Positions 1 to 8,236 are shown, counted from the stretch's first letter. The stretch is DNA of 25,360 nt from Bacteroidales bacterium (GCA_012518155.1 JAAYTC010000020.1:1-25360); one strand, 5' to 3'. The notes: generated from the sequence alone by a model not told the origin. Numbers and translations: made by a program.

Positions 1-29
1 ATTGATAAAATGGTTGAAATAAAATAGAT

Positions 30-1040
30 ATGAAGATTGCAATGCTCTCCCCGATTGCTTGGCGGACGCCGCCGGTGCACTACGGGCCATGGGAGCTGGT
101 AACGTCGCTCCTCACCGAGGAGCTGGTAAAAAACGGGGTGGACGTCACCCTATTCGCCACGGGCGATTCGATCACCCAAGGCAAGTTGACCGCGGTAACT
201 CCCCGCGGCTACGAAGAGGATCGGTCAATCGATCCCAAAGTGTGGGAATGCCTCCACATCTCGGAGTGCTTTGAACGAGCCGACGAGTTCGATATTATCC
301 ATAACCAGTTTGATTTCCTTCCCCTTACTTACTCGGGATTAGTCGATACGCCGGTGGTGACCACCATTCATGGCTTCTCTTCCCCTCGGATCCTTCCGGT
401 GTACAAGAAGTACAACGAACGCACGCGGTACGTCTCCATCAGCGACGCCGACCGTTCACCCGTGCTCGATTATATCGCCACGGTGCACCATGGCATCGAT
501 ACCGGCAGCTTCACCTTCAACCCCGAACCCAAGGGCGATTACCTTCTCTACTACGGGAGGATTCACCAAGACAAGGGGACCAAGGAGGCGGTAGAGATTG
601 CTCGGGCATTGGATGCGCGGCTTATCTTGGCAGGAATAATCCAGGATCAAGGTTACTTCGACCAACACGTGAAGCCTTACCTCAAGGAAGGGAAGATCGA
701 GTATATTGGCAGCGTGGGGGCCGACCGAAGGGATGAACTCTTGGGCAACGCGCGGGTATTGCTCCATCCCATCCACTTCAGTGAACCGTTTGGGCTCTCC
801 GTGGTGGAAGCGATGGCGTGCGGCACTCCGGTAATCGCGTTCAACAAGGGGAGCATGCCCGAGCTGATCGTACCCGGCGTGAACGGGAACCTCGCGGAGA
901 ACTTGGAGGAGGCGATCGAACAGGTGCGCAACGTGGAGTCGATTCCCCGCCGCTCCTGTCGCGAACACGTGGAGAAGTACTTCACCAAGGAGGTGATGGC
1001 GCGGCGTTATATCGAGGTTTATAAAACGATGTTAGGGTAG
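30..1040 (+). CDS. GT4-family glycosyltransferase
   Basis: This 336-residue protein is predicted to transfer a sugar from an activated donor to an unidentified acceptor in the cytoplasm. It has the GT-B layout of family GT4. The N-terminal acceptor-side Rossmann half includes the start motif MKIAMLSPIAWRTPP and a conserved-looking VTTIHGF at about 109-115. The donor-binding half starts near YYGRIHQDKG (174-183) and carries the E-x7-E motif SEPFGLSVVEAMACGTP (251-267; E252 and E260). No signal peptide or membrane segment is visible. The ATG at 30 is the first in frame and is preceded by A-rich sequence rather than a Shine-Dalgarno site. A frame ending in TAG at 25-27 could be the tail of an upstream gene, but nine codons cannot prove that. 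The GH130 gene follows on the same strand after a palindromic spacer, which suggests shared glycan metabolism. Donor and product cannot be read from sequence. Confidence 0.9.
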   Translation: MKIAMLSPIAWRTPPVHYGPWELVTSLLTEELVKNGVDVTLFATGDSITQGKLTAVTPRGYEEDRSIDPKVWECLHISECFERADEFDIIHNQFDFLPLTYSGLVDTPVVTTIHGFSSPRILPVYKKYNERTRYVSISDADRSPVLDYIATVHHGIDTGSFTFNPEPKGDYLLYYGRIHQDKGTKEAVEIARALDARLILAGIIQDQGYFDQHVKPYLKEGKIEYIGSVGADRRDELLGNARVLLHPIHFSEPFGLSVVEAMACGTPVIAFNKGSMPELIVPGVNGNLAENLEEAIEQVRNVESIPRRSCREHVEKYFTKEVMARRYIEVYKTMLG

Positions 1041-1087
1041 TAATTTAGTTGCACTTAGTCAGCATACAGCTAAAGATGAGGCCTATA

Positions 1088-1199
1088 AATATTTTATGGG
1101 GCACCCGTTTGATGAAATAGGCGTGATCTGATAAGCTGTTTGAGCGTAGCGAGTTATTTATCAGATAGCTTGTGAATCAGTAACGGGTCATAAAATATT
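1088..1199. repeat. Palindromic intergenic element, copy 1
   Basis: This is an imperfect palindrome of about 112 bp filling most of the GT4-GH130 spacer. The outer arms, AATATTTTATG (1088-1098) and CATAAAATATT (1189-1199), are exact reverse complements. The inner arms, ATCTGATAA (1126-1134) and TTATCAGAT (1158-1166), are also exact, and the apex holds CTGTTTGAGCG. The ACCCGTT / AACGGGT segments between them also pair roughly. The core recurs in opposite orientation at the right end of the window. No open reading frame is visible, so it is a non-autonomous repeat or a transcribed hairpin rather than an insertion sequence. It may act as a transcript-processing or termination structure between the two genes. 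Confidence 0.8.
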
Positions 1200-1248
1200 G
1201 TCCGCCGATTATTTAGCTGTAAGCTACAATATCAATAATGAAATTAAT

Positions 1249-2178
1249 ATGGCAATAGTAAAACGATACGAGGGCAATCCCATCCTGACGAAGGAGCAGG
1301 TGCCCTACCCCGTGGCGACCGTCCATAACGCCGGCGTCACCCGGTTCAACGACGAGGTCATCATGCTGTTCCGATCGCACCGGTTGAACGGACGAAGCAT
1401 GTTGGGACTCGCCCGTAGCAACGACGGGCACCACTTCACGGTGGATCCCGAACCCTTTATGGTGCCCTCCACGGAGGCACCGTTTGCCGAGTACGAAGAG
1501 TATGGGGTAGAAGATCCCCGGATTACCCTTATCGACGGCGAATATCTGATCACCTACTCCGCCTACTCGAGACACGGGGTGCGGATAGGGCTGGCCAAGA
1601 CGAGCGACTGGAAAGAGGTGGAGCGGGTATCGTTGATCACGCAGGCAGACTACCGCAACACGGTGATCTTCCCCGAGAAATTCAACGGCCTGTACGCCCG
1701 GCTCGACCGTCCCCACTCCGAGATCAGTCCCTGGTCAATGTGGATCAGTTACTCGCCCGACCTGCGCCACTGGGGCGATTCAAAGGTGATCATGAAGCCC
1801 GAGAAGTACCACTGGGATGAGATGAAGATCGGTCCCGGAGCCCCGCCCATAAAAACGGAGAAGGGGTGGCTCAACATCTACCACGGTGTGTTCCCCTCCA
1901 TGGATGGCAGCATCTACCGATTAGGCGTGGCACTGCACGACCTGGATGATCCCTCGCGCATCCTAGGCGTGGGCGACGAGTGGATCCTGCAACCCGAAGA
2001 GCCCTACGAGATTACCGGTTACGTGCATAACGTGGTGTTCACCTGCGGGGCACTCAAGATAGACGCTAACACCGTACGAATCTACTGGGGAGGGGCCGAC
2101 ACGGTGATGTGCGTCGGCGACGCTTCCATACCCGACCTACTGGAGATGTGCTTAGAACGGGCGAGGCCTCCCCTATAA
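1249..2178 (+). CDS. GH130-family glycosidase/phosphorylase
   Basis: This 309-residue protein resembles glycoside hydrolase family 130, five-bladed beta-propeller enzymes that mostly phosphorolyse beta-mannosides such as beta-1,4-mannosyl-glucose or manno-oligosaccharides. Visible signs are the N-terminal YEGNPILTKE, the blade motif GLARSNDGHHF (53-63), the GVEDPRI motif (86-92) whose Asp89 matches the catalytic acid position of the family, and GPGAPPIKTEKGWLNIYHG in the second half. There is no signal peptide, consistent with a cytoplasmic enzyme. I chose the ATG at 1249. A longer frame from TTG at 1198 would add 17 residues lacking family similarity and overlap the palindrome. The neighbouring GT4 gene suggests that the pair builds and breaks, or remodels, one mannose-type glycan. 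The exact substrate (mannosylglucose, mannobiose or N-glycan core) is not determined. Confidence 0.88.
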   Translation: MAIVKRYEGNPILTKEQVPYPVATVHNAGVTRFNDEVIMLFRSHRLNGRSMLGLARSNDGHHFTVDPEPFMVPSTEAPFAEYEEYGVEDPRITLIDGEYLITYSAYSRHGVRIGLAKTSDWKEVERVSLITQADYRNTVIFPEKFNGLYARLDRPHSEISPWSMWISYSPDLRHWGDSKVIMKPEKYHWDEMKIGPGAPPIKTEKGWLNIYHGVFPSMDGSIYRLGVALHDLDDPSRILGVGDEWILQPEEPYEITGYVHNVVFTCGALKIDANTVRIYWGGADTVMCVGDASIPDLLEMCLERARPPL

Positions 2179-2243
2179 CCCCGTGATCCGCTCCCGTTAA
2201 ACTATTTTGCCTCGAGGTTGTTGTAATCCTATCAAAAATAAGC

Positions 2244-2313
2244 CTTCGCACGACCTAATGCACGTGGATGCAGTAGTCTACGACTCGTGAATTCGATTAG
2301 TGAACGCGCGAAG
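2244..2313. repeat. Nested imperfect hairpin upstream of the VOC gene
   Basis: This is a layered palindrome in the 173-bp spacer between the GH130 and VOC genes. From outside inward the pairs are CTTCGCACG (2244-2252) with CGCGCGAAG (2305-2313, one G-T type mismatch), CTAAT (2255-2259) with ATTAG (2296-2300), and CACG (2261-2264) with CGTG (2286-2289), with GTAGTCTAC near the apex. It does not share the core of the other intergenic palindrome. It lacks a T-run immediately after the stem, so it is not a typical terminator. It could be an mRNA leader structure for the VOC gene or a degenerate repeat. Confidence 0.5.
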
Positions 2314-2351
2314 CCCAATCAATCACATTTTTTAGAAAGGCAAAAAATATA

Positions 2352-2855
2352 ATGAACGATCAGTACGTTGTTCCGGCGCAAACCCGGATTGGGCACGTGC
2401 ACCTCAAGGTATCCGACTTGGAGCGTGCACTGGAGTTTTATCGCGACCTGTTGGGTTTCGAGTTAGTACAAAAGTACGGCAACCAAGCGGCTTTTATCTC
2501 CGCCGGCGGGTATCACCACCACATCGGGTTAAATAACTGGCACAGCAAGGGCATGCCCAAAGCACCTCAAGAGGGTGTGGGTTTGTATCACTTGGCCGTG
2601 GTATACCCCACGAGGAAGGATCTCGCGGCCATCTTCGACAGGCTGTTAAAAGCGGAATACCCGTTAACGGGGGCGAGTGACCACGGTGTGTCCGAAGCGA
2701 TTTACCTGAACGACCCCGACGGCAATGGCGTGGAGTTGTACTGGGACCGCCCCAAGGAGTTGTGGCCGAAGACCGCGGACGGCACCATCGACATGTATAC
2801 CGAGCGGTTAGATATACGGGGCCTCCTGAGGGAACTCGAAGAAAAGGAGGCTTAA
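2352..2855 (+). CDS. VOC-family metalloprotein (glyoxalase/CatE-like)
   Basis: This 167-residue protein of the vicinal oxygen chelate superfamily contains two beta-alpha-beta-beta-beta modules. The first runs from GHVHLKVSDLERALEFYRDLLGF (14-36). The second starts at YHLAVVYP (79-86) and ends at DPDGNGVELYWDRP (121-134). Candidate metal ligands are His17, His57, His80 and Glu128, the usual positions in this fold. The pattern is closest to the CatE-like proteins often annotated as catechol-2,3-dioxygenase or glyoxalase, but members span dioxygenases, isomerases and resistance proteins. I therefore cannot name the reaction. It is probably cytoplasmic. The start is preceded by AGAAAGG about 14 bp upstream, a weak ribosome-binding site. 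It is followed by a bidirectional terminator and convergent to galK, so it ends this transcription unit. Confidence 0.85.
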   Translation: MNDQYVVPAQTRIGHVHLKVSDLERALEFYRDLLGFELVQKYGNQAAFISAGGYHHHIGLNNWHSKGMPKAPQEGVGLYHLAVVYPTRKDLAAIFDRLLKAEYPLTGASDHGVSEAIYLNDPDGNGVELYWDRPKELWPKTADGTIDMYTERLDIRGLLRELEEKEA

Positions 2856-2932
2856 GGAGCTAGAGAAGGTTAACGCGGCAACCTCAAGTAAGGAATTGCC
2901 AAGCGCAGTTGAAGAGGGGATCTGGAATTTAT

Positions 2933-2983
2933 AAAAAAGGCCGGAAGCGAGCACTCGAGGGTGCTTCTGCTTCCGGCCTTTAT
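2933..2983. terminator. Bidirectional rho-independent terminator
   Basis: A long GC-rich stem runs from GGCCGGAAGCGAGCAC (from 2939) to GTGCTTCTGCTTCCGGCC (ending 2978). It is flanked by an A-run on the left (2933-2938) and T-rich sequence on the right. The A-run reads as a T-run on the minus strand, so the same hairpin can end both the VOC transcript (plus) and the galM-permease-galK transcript (minus). It lies in the 144-bp gap between these convergent genes. Confidence 0.9.
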
Positions 2984-2999
2984 CGTGTGTGTAATTCAA

Positions 3000-4148
3000 T
3001 TAGAGTTTGCGTGCGCCGTCGCTTATCACCACGTCGTACACCTTGGGCTCGTGCCCGTATTTTGCTTTAAATTGCTCTTTAGCGTCCTTGATAAACGAGT
3101 CGTACAGTTCGTCCTTCACCAAGTTGATGGTACAGCCACCAAAGCCGCCCCCCATCACACGCGAACCAGTCACCCCGTGCTCCCGTGCCACCTCGTTCAG
3201 GAAGTCGAGTTCCTCGCAACTCACCTCGTAGAGCTTGCTCATGCCGTGATGCGTTTCGTACATCTTTTGGCCCACGGTCTCGTAGTCGCCCCGCTCCAGT
3301 GCATCGCTCACGTCACGCACCCGTTGCGTCTCTTCGATCACGTACTTCGCCCGGGTGTAGTCCTCTTCCGAGATCTCACCCTTCACCTCGTCGAGCATCT
3401 CCATGGTAGCGTCCCTCAAGAACTCCACCTCGGGATAACGCTTCGCGATCGTCCGCGCGGCATTCTCGCACGATTCCCGCCGTTTATTATAGGCCGACGA
3501 AGCCAGTTCGTGCTTCACCAGCGTATCTAGCAGCACCAGCTTGTATCCTTTTGGATCGAACGGGAAATACTCGTACTCCATCGTTTTGGTATCGAGGCGG
3601 ATCAAGTGTCCCTCTTTCCCGAACAGGGAAGCGAACTGGTCCATGATACCACACATCACGCCCACGTAGTTGTGTTCGGTGGATTGCCCGATGCGAGCCA
3701 GCTCGAACTTATCGATACCGAGATCCAGCAGGTCGTTCAGCGCGTAGGCGTATGTACTCTCAAGCGCGGCAGAAGATGACATCCCCGCTCCCAGTGGCAC
3801 ATCGCCCGCGAAGGCGGTATCAAACCCCTTGATGCTTTTGCCTCTCTTGATGATCTCGCGGCACACGCCGAAGATATACTTGGCCCACCCCTCTTTGGGA
3901 AGGTCCTCCTCGTTGAGTCCGAATTCCGAGTGCTCGTCCAAGTCGATCGCGTACGCCCTGATCTTGTCCGTCCCGTTAAACCGGATGGCCGCGATCATTC
4001 CTTTATCGATTGCTCCCGGGAACACGAAGCTCCCGTTATAGTCGGTATGCTCCCCGATGAGGTTTACACGCCCGGGGGACGTGTAAACTTCAGGGGTATC
4101 GTTACCGAATTTCTCGTGATATACCTTAATTACTTCTTGTTTTGTCAT
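3000..4148 (-). CDS. galK: Galactokinase
   Basis: GalK phosphorylates alpha-D-galactose with ATP to galactose-1-phosphate, the first committed step of the Leloir pathway, in the cytoplasm. The 382-residue length is normal. All GHMP-kinase landmarks are present: the galactokinase signature GRVNLIGEHTDY (26-37), the phosphate-binding motif PLGAGMSSSAALE (118-130), CGIMDQF with Asp170 as probable catalytic base, and the third motif GSRVMGGGFGGCT (328-340). It is the last gene of a minus-strand run. The permease gene ends only 16 bp before its start, so co-transcription with galM and the permease is very likely. The shared hairpin after it ends the operon. Neither galT nor galE is in the window. 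Confidence 0.97.
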   Translation of the reverse strand: MTKQEVIKVYHEKFGNDTPEVYTSPGRVNLIGEHTDYNGSFVFPGAIDKGMIAAIRFNGTDKIRAYAIDLDEHSEFGLNEEDLPKEGWAKYIFGVCREIIKRGKSIKGFDTAFAGDVPLGAGMSSSAALESTYAYALNDLLDLGIDKFELARIGQSTEHNYVGVMCGIMDQFASLFGKEGHLIRLDTKTMEYEYFPFDPKGYKLVLLDTLVKHELASSAYNKRRESCENAARTIAKRYPEVEFLRDATMEMLDEVKGEISEEDYTRAKYVIEETQRVRDVSDALERGDYETVGQKMYETHHGMSKLYEVSCEELDFLNEVAREHGVTGSRVMGGGFGGCTINLVKDELYDSFIKDAKEQFKAKYGHEPKVYDVVISDGARKL

Positions 4149-4164
4149 TCTCTATAAATTCTGA

Positions 4165-5526
4165 TTAGTTGATTTGTTCTTCCGTGGGAAGGCTTTGAGG
4201 CGCAGTATCCACCGGGATCTCCTCGTCGTCCGTTACCGAAATGCCGGTCGTCACGTTTTTTGAACCGATCAACGCGTAGAAAAGGAGATACGCCAACAAT
4301 ACAACCACTACCCAGTAACTTGAGATATATCCGACCGAGTCGGCCACTCCCCCTTGGATAGCAGGCAGTATACCACCCCCGCAAACCAGCGTCATGAAGA
4401 TACCCGATGCAGCAGCTGTAAACTTACCCAATCCTTCGACTGCCAAGTTAAAGATAGCTCCCCACATGATAGAGGTACAGAGGCCCACCAGCACGATAAA
4501 CATAGCGTTAATGGGCACCAGTGCCATACCGAACGAAAGAGAACCTGCTGCCGATTGTTGCAGCACGGGCAATGAAACCTGTGTAGTTGCAGGCGAAAGG
4601 ATAGCCAGCAATACCAAGATAAGTCCCACCGACGAACCAATACTCAACATCGCCTTACTGGAAACCTTGCTTCCCACGGAAGCACCGATCAATCGCCCGA
4701 TGAGCATCAAGAACCAGTAGGTACCGGTAACGAACCCGGCAATGGTAGCTCCAATTTCGGCGTTATCGGCCAGCCAATAGAACATGATGTAAGGAGTGCC
4801 CACTTCAACGCCAACATACACGAAGATCGCGATTGCACCCAACACGAAGTGCCTGAATTTCAGCGCCCCGGCCATTAGTTTTCCCGTAGAGTCTTTTGTT
4901 TTCGAAGCGTGAGGCTCCGGGATGTTCACCGCCAACATAACGATGAATACAAGGGCAAATACACCCATGGCGATATACATTACCGGGAAGACGTCGCTAA
5001 TTCTCGCGCTGGCAGCTTCTCCAATAAGAACACCCACGAACGCGGGAGTAAAGGTAGCCATTACCGAGTTGAAAGAGCCACCCACTTGGATCAGCTGATT
5101 CCCCTTGTTTCCACCACCACCTAGCGTGTTCAACATCGGGTTTACCACGATGTTCAGTAAACACATCGAGAAACCGGCAATAAAGGCTCCCAACAGGTAC
5201 ACCACAAAAGCTGACTCTTGCGAAGCGTGTCCCGATAGGAACTGCACCAGTACCCCGAAGAACCCTACCGCGATCGCGATAAGTGCCGTTTTTTTATAGC
5301 CGACGCGTTGCAACAGGAGGCCTCCCGGGATTCCCATTACCGCGTAAGCAATAAAGTTAGCAGCGTTCCCTAAAAGTCCCAAGAAATTGGAAACATCAAA
5401 TTGTTCTTTTAATACTTGTCCCATTGGTGCTGCCAAGTTGGTAACAAATGCGATCATCCCGAATAGCGCGATCATCATTATAATAGGCACTACCCGATTC
5501 GTTTTCTGACTTGTTGTCGTATTCAT
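4165..5526 (-). CDS. FucP/GluP-type sugar:H+ symporter (MFS)
   Basis: This 453-residue inner-membrane protein of the major facilitator superfamily has about twelve hydrophobic segments. It resembles the fucose-galactose-glucose symporter group. The stretch FSMCLLNIVVNPMLNTLGG after the fourth helix, the following NQLIQVGGSFNS and the ATPAFVGVLIG-like region TPAFVGVLIG are typical of GluP/FucP-like porters. Its place between galM and galK argues for galactose or glucose uptake by proton symport. The N terminus is a short cytoplasmic polar stretch; the C-terminal tail is acidic and polar. It starts 102 bp after the galM stop and ends 16 bp before galK. The specificity is inferred from context, since fucose or glucose transport cannot be excluded from sequence. 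Confidence 0.9.
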   Translation of the reverse strand: MNTTTSQKTNRVVPIIMMIALFGMIAFVTNLAAPMGQVLKEQFDVSNFLGLLGNAANFIAYAVMGIPGGLLLQRVGYKKTALIAIAVGFFGVLVQFLSGHASQESAFVVYLLGAFIAGFSMCLLNIVVNPMLNTLGGGGNKGNQLIQVGGSFNSVMATFTPAFVGVLIGEAASARISDVFPVMYIAMGVFALVFIVMLAVNIPEPHASKTKDSTGKLMAGALKFRHFVLGAIAIFVYVGVEVGTPYIMFYWLADNAEIGATIAGFVTGTYWFLMLIGRLIGASVGSKVSSKAMLSIGSSVGLILVLLAILSPATTQVSLPVLQQSAAGSLSFGMALVPINAMFIVLVGLCTSIMWGAIFNLAVEGLGKFTAAASGIFMTLVCGGGILPAIQGGVADSVGYISSYWVVVVLLAYLLFYALIGSKNVTTGISVTDDEEIPVDTAPQSLPTEEQIN

Positions 5527-5628
5527 ACTTTTTGATTAATTAAAAATTTACTTGTTTATACTTTCGTTTTACTCTTTATAGAAATCGTTTGAACTGCATG
5601 TTAATTTTACTCTACCCACTCCACACTG

Positions 5629-6717
5629 TTATTCCCATCTCTCGAGCACCGAAAAACGATAGGTAGTTCTCGAATGGAACTCTTCTTCCGGTTTCAAAAC
5701 AACCGTGGGATAGTCCGGCTTATTAATACTGTCCGGAAAATGCTGAGTTTCAAAACAGACAGCCGATCGCTCGGGGTATCGGTTCCCGTTTTTAGCCGCA
5801 AAGTTCCCCGTCATCCAGTTACCGGTATATAGTTGCACCCCGGGTTCGGTAGTAAATATTTCCATTTTTATGCCGGTCTTCGGCGAAAGGCAGTAGCCCG
5901 CGAAGTTATACTCATCCTCGCTGTTTTTATTCAGTATATACGTGTGATCGTATCCCTTACCAAATTGAAGTTGTTGAAAATCGTCATTGATACGCGCACC
6001 GATCTGATGCATTTCGGTAAAATCCATGGGTGTACCTTTCACGCTTTCTGCCGGTCCATAGGGGATGGCCGTTTCGTCCGTGGGCAGATAAGTATCGGCA
6101 TTAAGCACCAATAGATGATCGTCGATGGAGGGATCTCCTTCGCCCGAAAGATTAAAATAGGAGTGGTTGGTGAGATTCAGGATGGTCGTTTTGTCGGTCG
6201 TAGCCCGGTAATTAATATCCAACGCGTTATCGTCCGAGAGCGTGTAGATAATCGTCACCGACAGGTTACCGGGGTATCCCTCTTCCCCATCTTTCGACAG
6301 GTAAAAAAGTTCGATACTGTTTTCCGTCACCTGCTTCACGTCCCACACCACGGCGTTAAATCCCTTGATGCCCCCGTGTAGCGAGTTGGGCCCGTTGTTT
6401 ATTGCCAGTTGGTACTCTTTCCCCTCGAGGGTAAACCGACCCTGTGCAATACGGTTCGCCGTTCTTCCGCATACCGCGCCAAAATAGGGTTCTTCCGAAG
6501 CGAGATACTCGTCTATACCAGCATGCCCTAACACCACGTCTGTCATTTTCCCACTTTTATCCGGCACCTGTAAGGACACTATTTTTGCCCCGTAATTCGT
6601 AATTGTAATCTCACCCCCCGAAGAGTTAGTGAGTGTATACAATCCAGTTTGCTTGCCATCTACTATTTTGTCAAAAGCTTCGACCAGCAAACCGGATTTG
6701 CTATACATTTTGTTCAT
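5629..6717 (-). CDS. galM: Aldose 1-epimerase (galactose mutarotase)
   Basis: GalM interconverts the beta and alpha anomers of galactose (and glucose) so that galactokinase receives alpha-D-galactose. The 362-residue protein shows the family motifs NSLHGG (His114), NLTNHSYFNLSG (His185) and CFETQHFPDS (Glu323), corresponding to the two substrate-binding/catalytic histidines and the catalytic glutamate known from bacterial GalM. There is no lipoprotein box or signal peptide, so I infer a cytoplasmic enzyme, unlike some secreted Bacteroidetes mutarotases. Met1 (6717) or Met4 (6708) could be the real start; I keep the first. It is the first gene of the galM-permease-galK run, with a 205-bp upstream spacer that should hold the operon promoter. 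Confidence 0.95.
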   Translation of the reverse strand: MNKMYSKSGLLVEAFDKIVDGKQTGLYTLTNSSGGEITITNYGAKIVSLQVPDKSGKMTDVVLGHAGIDEYLASEEPYFGAVCGRTANRIAQGRFTLEGKEYQLAINNGPNSLHGGIKGFNAVVWDVKQVTENSIELFYLSKDGEEGYPGNLSVTIIYTLSDDNALDINYRATTDKTTILNLTNHSYFNLSGEGDPSIDDHLLVLNADTYLPTDETAIPYGPAESVKGTPMDFTEMHQIGARINDDFQQLQFGKGYDHTYILNKNSEDEYNFAGYCLSPKTGIKMEIFTTEPGVQLYTGNWMTGNFAAKNGNRYPERSAVCFETQHFPDSINKPDYPTVVLKPEEEFHSRTTYRFSVLERWE

Positions 6718-6774
6718 GTGTTCTTGGTTTTTTGAAAATAAGATACGATGAAGACTGATTCTTTAAAATTGGCG

Positions 6775-6821
6775 TAAAATTAACACAATTTCTCGGTCTC
6801 ACCTAATTAATATTTGTGTTA
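6775..6821 (-). promoter_or_regulatory. Possible promoter/operator region of the galM operon
   Basis: The 205-bp spacer 6718-6922 should hold the galM promoter, since the flanking CorC-like gene points the same way and ends there. On the minus strand TAATTTTA (6775-6782) matches seven of eight positions of the Bacteroidetes -7 box, but I find no clear TTTG at the right distance. An inverted repeat, TAACACAA (6781-6788) and TTGTGTTA (6814-6821), lies immediately upstream and could bind a regulator. No galactose-responsive regulator gene is in the window. Confidence 0.3.
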
Positions 6822-6922
6822 TAAAACATAAACTCACGAATTAACTTCACCTATTCAGCGTGAAGCGGCAGTTTACATTTATTTACATCAATTTTCAATC
6901 AACGCCCCATTCGGTCTCTTAT

Positions 6923-8236
6923 TTAAGTTTCTATTTGATCTACTTCTTTAATCTTCTTCGTTACCAACACCTTGTCGATTCTATTGCCATCGATATCTAC
7001 TATCTCGAACAGTAACTTGTCGTATTCAAATTTATCCCCGATATCGGGAATCTTGTTAATACATTCAAACACGAAACCCGCCACGGTTGAATAATCTATT
7101 TTGTCGAAATCGATGATGAAATCTTCGTCTAGTTGTGTTAGTATCTCGATGGGTGCCTCCCCGCTCACCAACGCGGAGTGCTCATCGCGCATGAAAAGGA
7201 GAGGTTCTGAAGGCTGATCGTCCGTCTCCTCCGGTATTGCACCGACCAGGTTTTCGAAAATATCATGAATGGTGATAATACCATCGAGGCTCCCATATTC
7301 ATCCACCACCACGGCCACGAACTTATGATTATTTTTAAAATTCTCCAGTACCCGTTGCGCGCGGATCGTATTGGGAACGATGATTGGTTCTGAAATCAGT
7401 TCCTCGATTTCGAACGGCTCATTTTTATTCAGCTTTAGCAAAAAATCTCTCGTGGAGATAATGCCCGCGAAATCATCGATCTTTTTCCGGCAGGCGAGAA
7501 CCTTGCTATGTTTGGTCATTAATAAATCTTCGATGATCTCTCCTTTTTCCTTGCTAATATCTACCCACTCCACGTCGGTACGGTGCGTCATCAAGTGAAA
7601 CGCTTTTTTATCGGAAAAATAAAACACCTGTTCGTGAATAATATTTTCCTCCACGTCAATAATCCCCTCGTGGGAAGCCGTTTTTAACATTGCCCGCAGT
7701 TCCATTTCGGAGATCACATCCTCCTTAGGTTTCAATCCGATCAACCTATTTATAAATCCCGTTGAAAACGATAACAGTTTCACGAACGGGTAAAATATGA
7801 TACTCACCGCGTGGATGGTAGGAGATACCGTGACGGCCATTTTCTCCGGGTTGCTCAAGGCCATACTTTTTGGCACCAATTCGCCTATCACGATCGACAC
7901 ATAGGTGATCAGGAACACCACGATAACCATTGAAATAGCCTCCGCGAAGGGAGCCAGTGAAGAAAACTGCAAGAAAAAAGGGACCAAGTATCCCGCGAAA
8001 GCTTGTCCCCCGTACGCACCGTTAATGATACCAATCAGGGTAATACCCACCTGTATCGAGGAGAGGAAGTTATCCGGATCCGACTGTAACTTGAGTGCCC
8101 TCACCGCCCCTTTTTTTCCAGCCTTACGCTCTGCTTCCAGCTTGCTCCTTTTTGCCGAAACGATCGCGATCTCCGAAAGCGCGAAAAATCCGTTCAGAAG
8201 GATAAGCAGAAGTATAATGATGATATCGATCCACAT
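6923..8236 (-). CDS. CNNM/CorC (HlyC) family membrane protein
   Basis: This 437-residue protein has the domain order of the HlyC/CorC family. A CNNM transmembrane domain starts at the N terminus (IIIILLLILLNGFFALSEIAIVSAKRSK) and contains further hydrophobic segments up to about residue 165. A CBS pair follows, with HSKVLACRKKIDDFAGIISTRDFL in the first repeat and HKFVAVVVDEYGSLDGIITIHDIFENLVG in the second. A C-terminal CorC/HlyC domain ends with TVAGFVFECINKIPDIGDKFEYDKLLFEIVDIDGNRIDKVLV. Related proteins are linked to magnesium or cobalt efflux and, in Bacteroidetes, similar proteins (GldE) to gliding; the older haemolysin label is poorly supported. It starts 23 bp after the nucleotidyltransferase stop and probably shares its transcript. 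The true ion substrate is unknown. Confidence 0.9.
   Translation of the reverse strand: MWIDIIIILLLILLNGFFALSEIAIVSAKRSKLEAERKAGKKGAVRALKLQSDPDNFLSSIQVGITLIGIINGAYGGQAFAGYLVPFFLQFSSLAPFAEAISMVIVVFLITYVSIVIGELVPKSMALSNPEKMAVTVSPTIHAVSIIFYPFVKLLSFSTGFINRLIGLKPKEDVISEMELRAMLKTASHEGIIDVEENIIHEQVFYFSDKKAFHLMTHRTDVEWVDISKEKGEIIEDLLMTKHSKVLACRKKIDDFAGIISTRDFLLKLNKNEPFEIEELISEPIIVPNTIRAQRVLENFKNNHKFVAVVVDEYGSLDGIITIHDIFENLVGAIPEETDDQPSEPLLFMRDEHSALVSGEAPIEILTQLDEDFIIDFDKIDYSTVAGFVFECINKIPDIGDKFEYDKLLFEIVDIDGNRIDKVLVTKKIKEVDQIET

Noticed and set aside
1198..1248. Extended TTG start for the GH130 gene
   Set aside because: The extra residues do not resemble the family and would overlap the palindromic element; the ATG at 1249 gives a normal N terminus.
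2961..3530. 189-codon plus-strand frame opposite galK
   Set aside because: It begins inside the bidirectional terminator and runs antisense to conserved galactokinase sequence.
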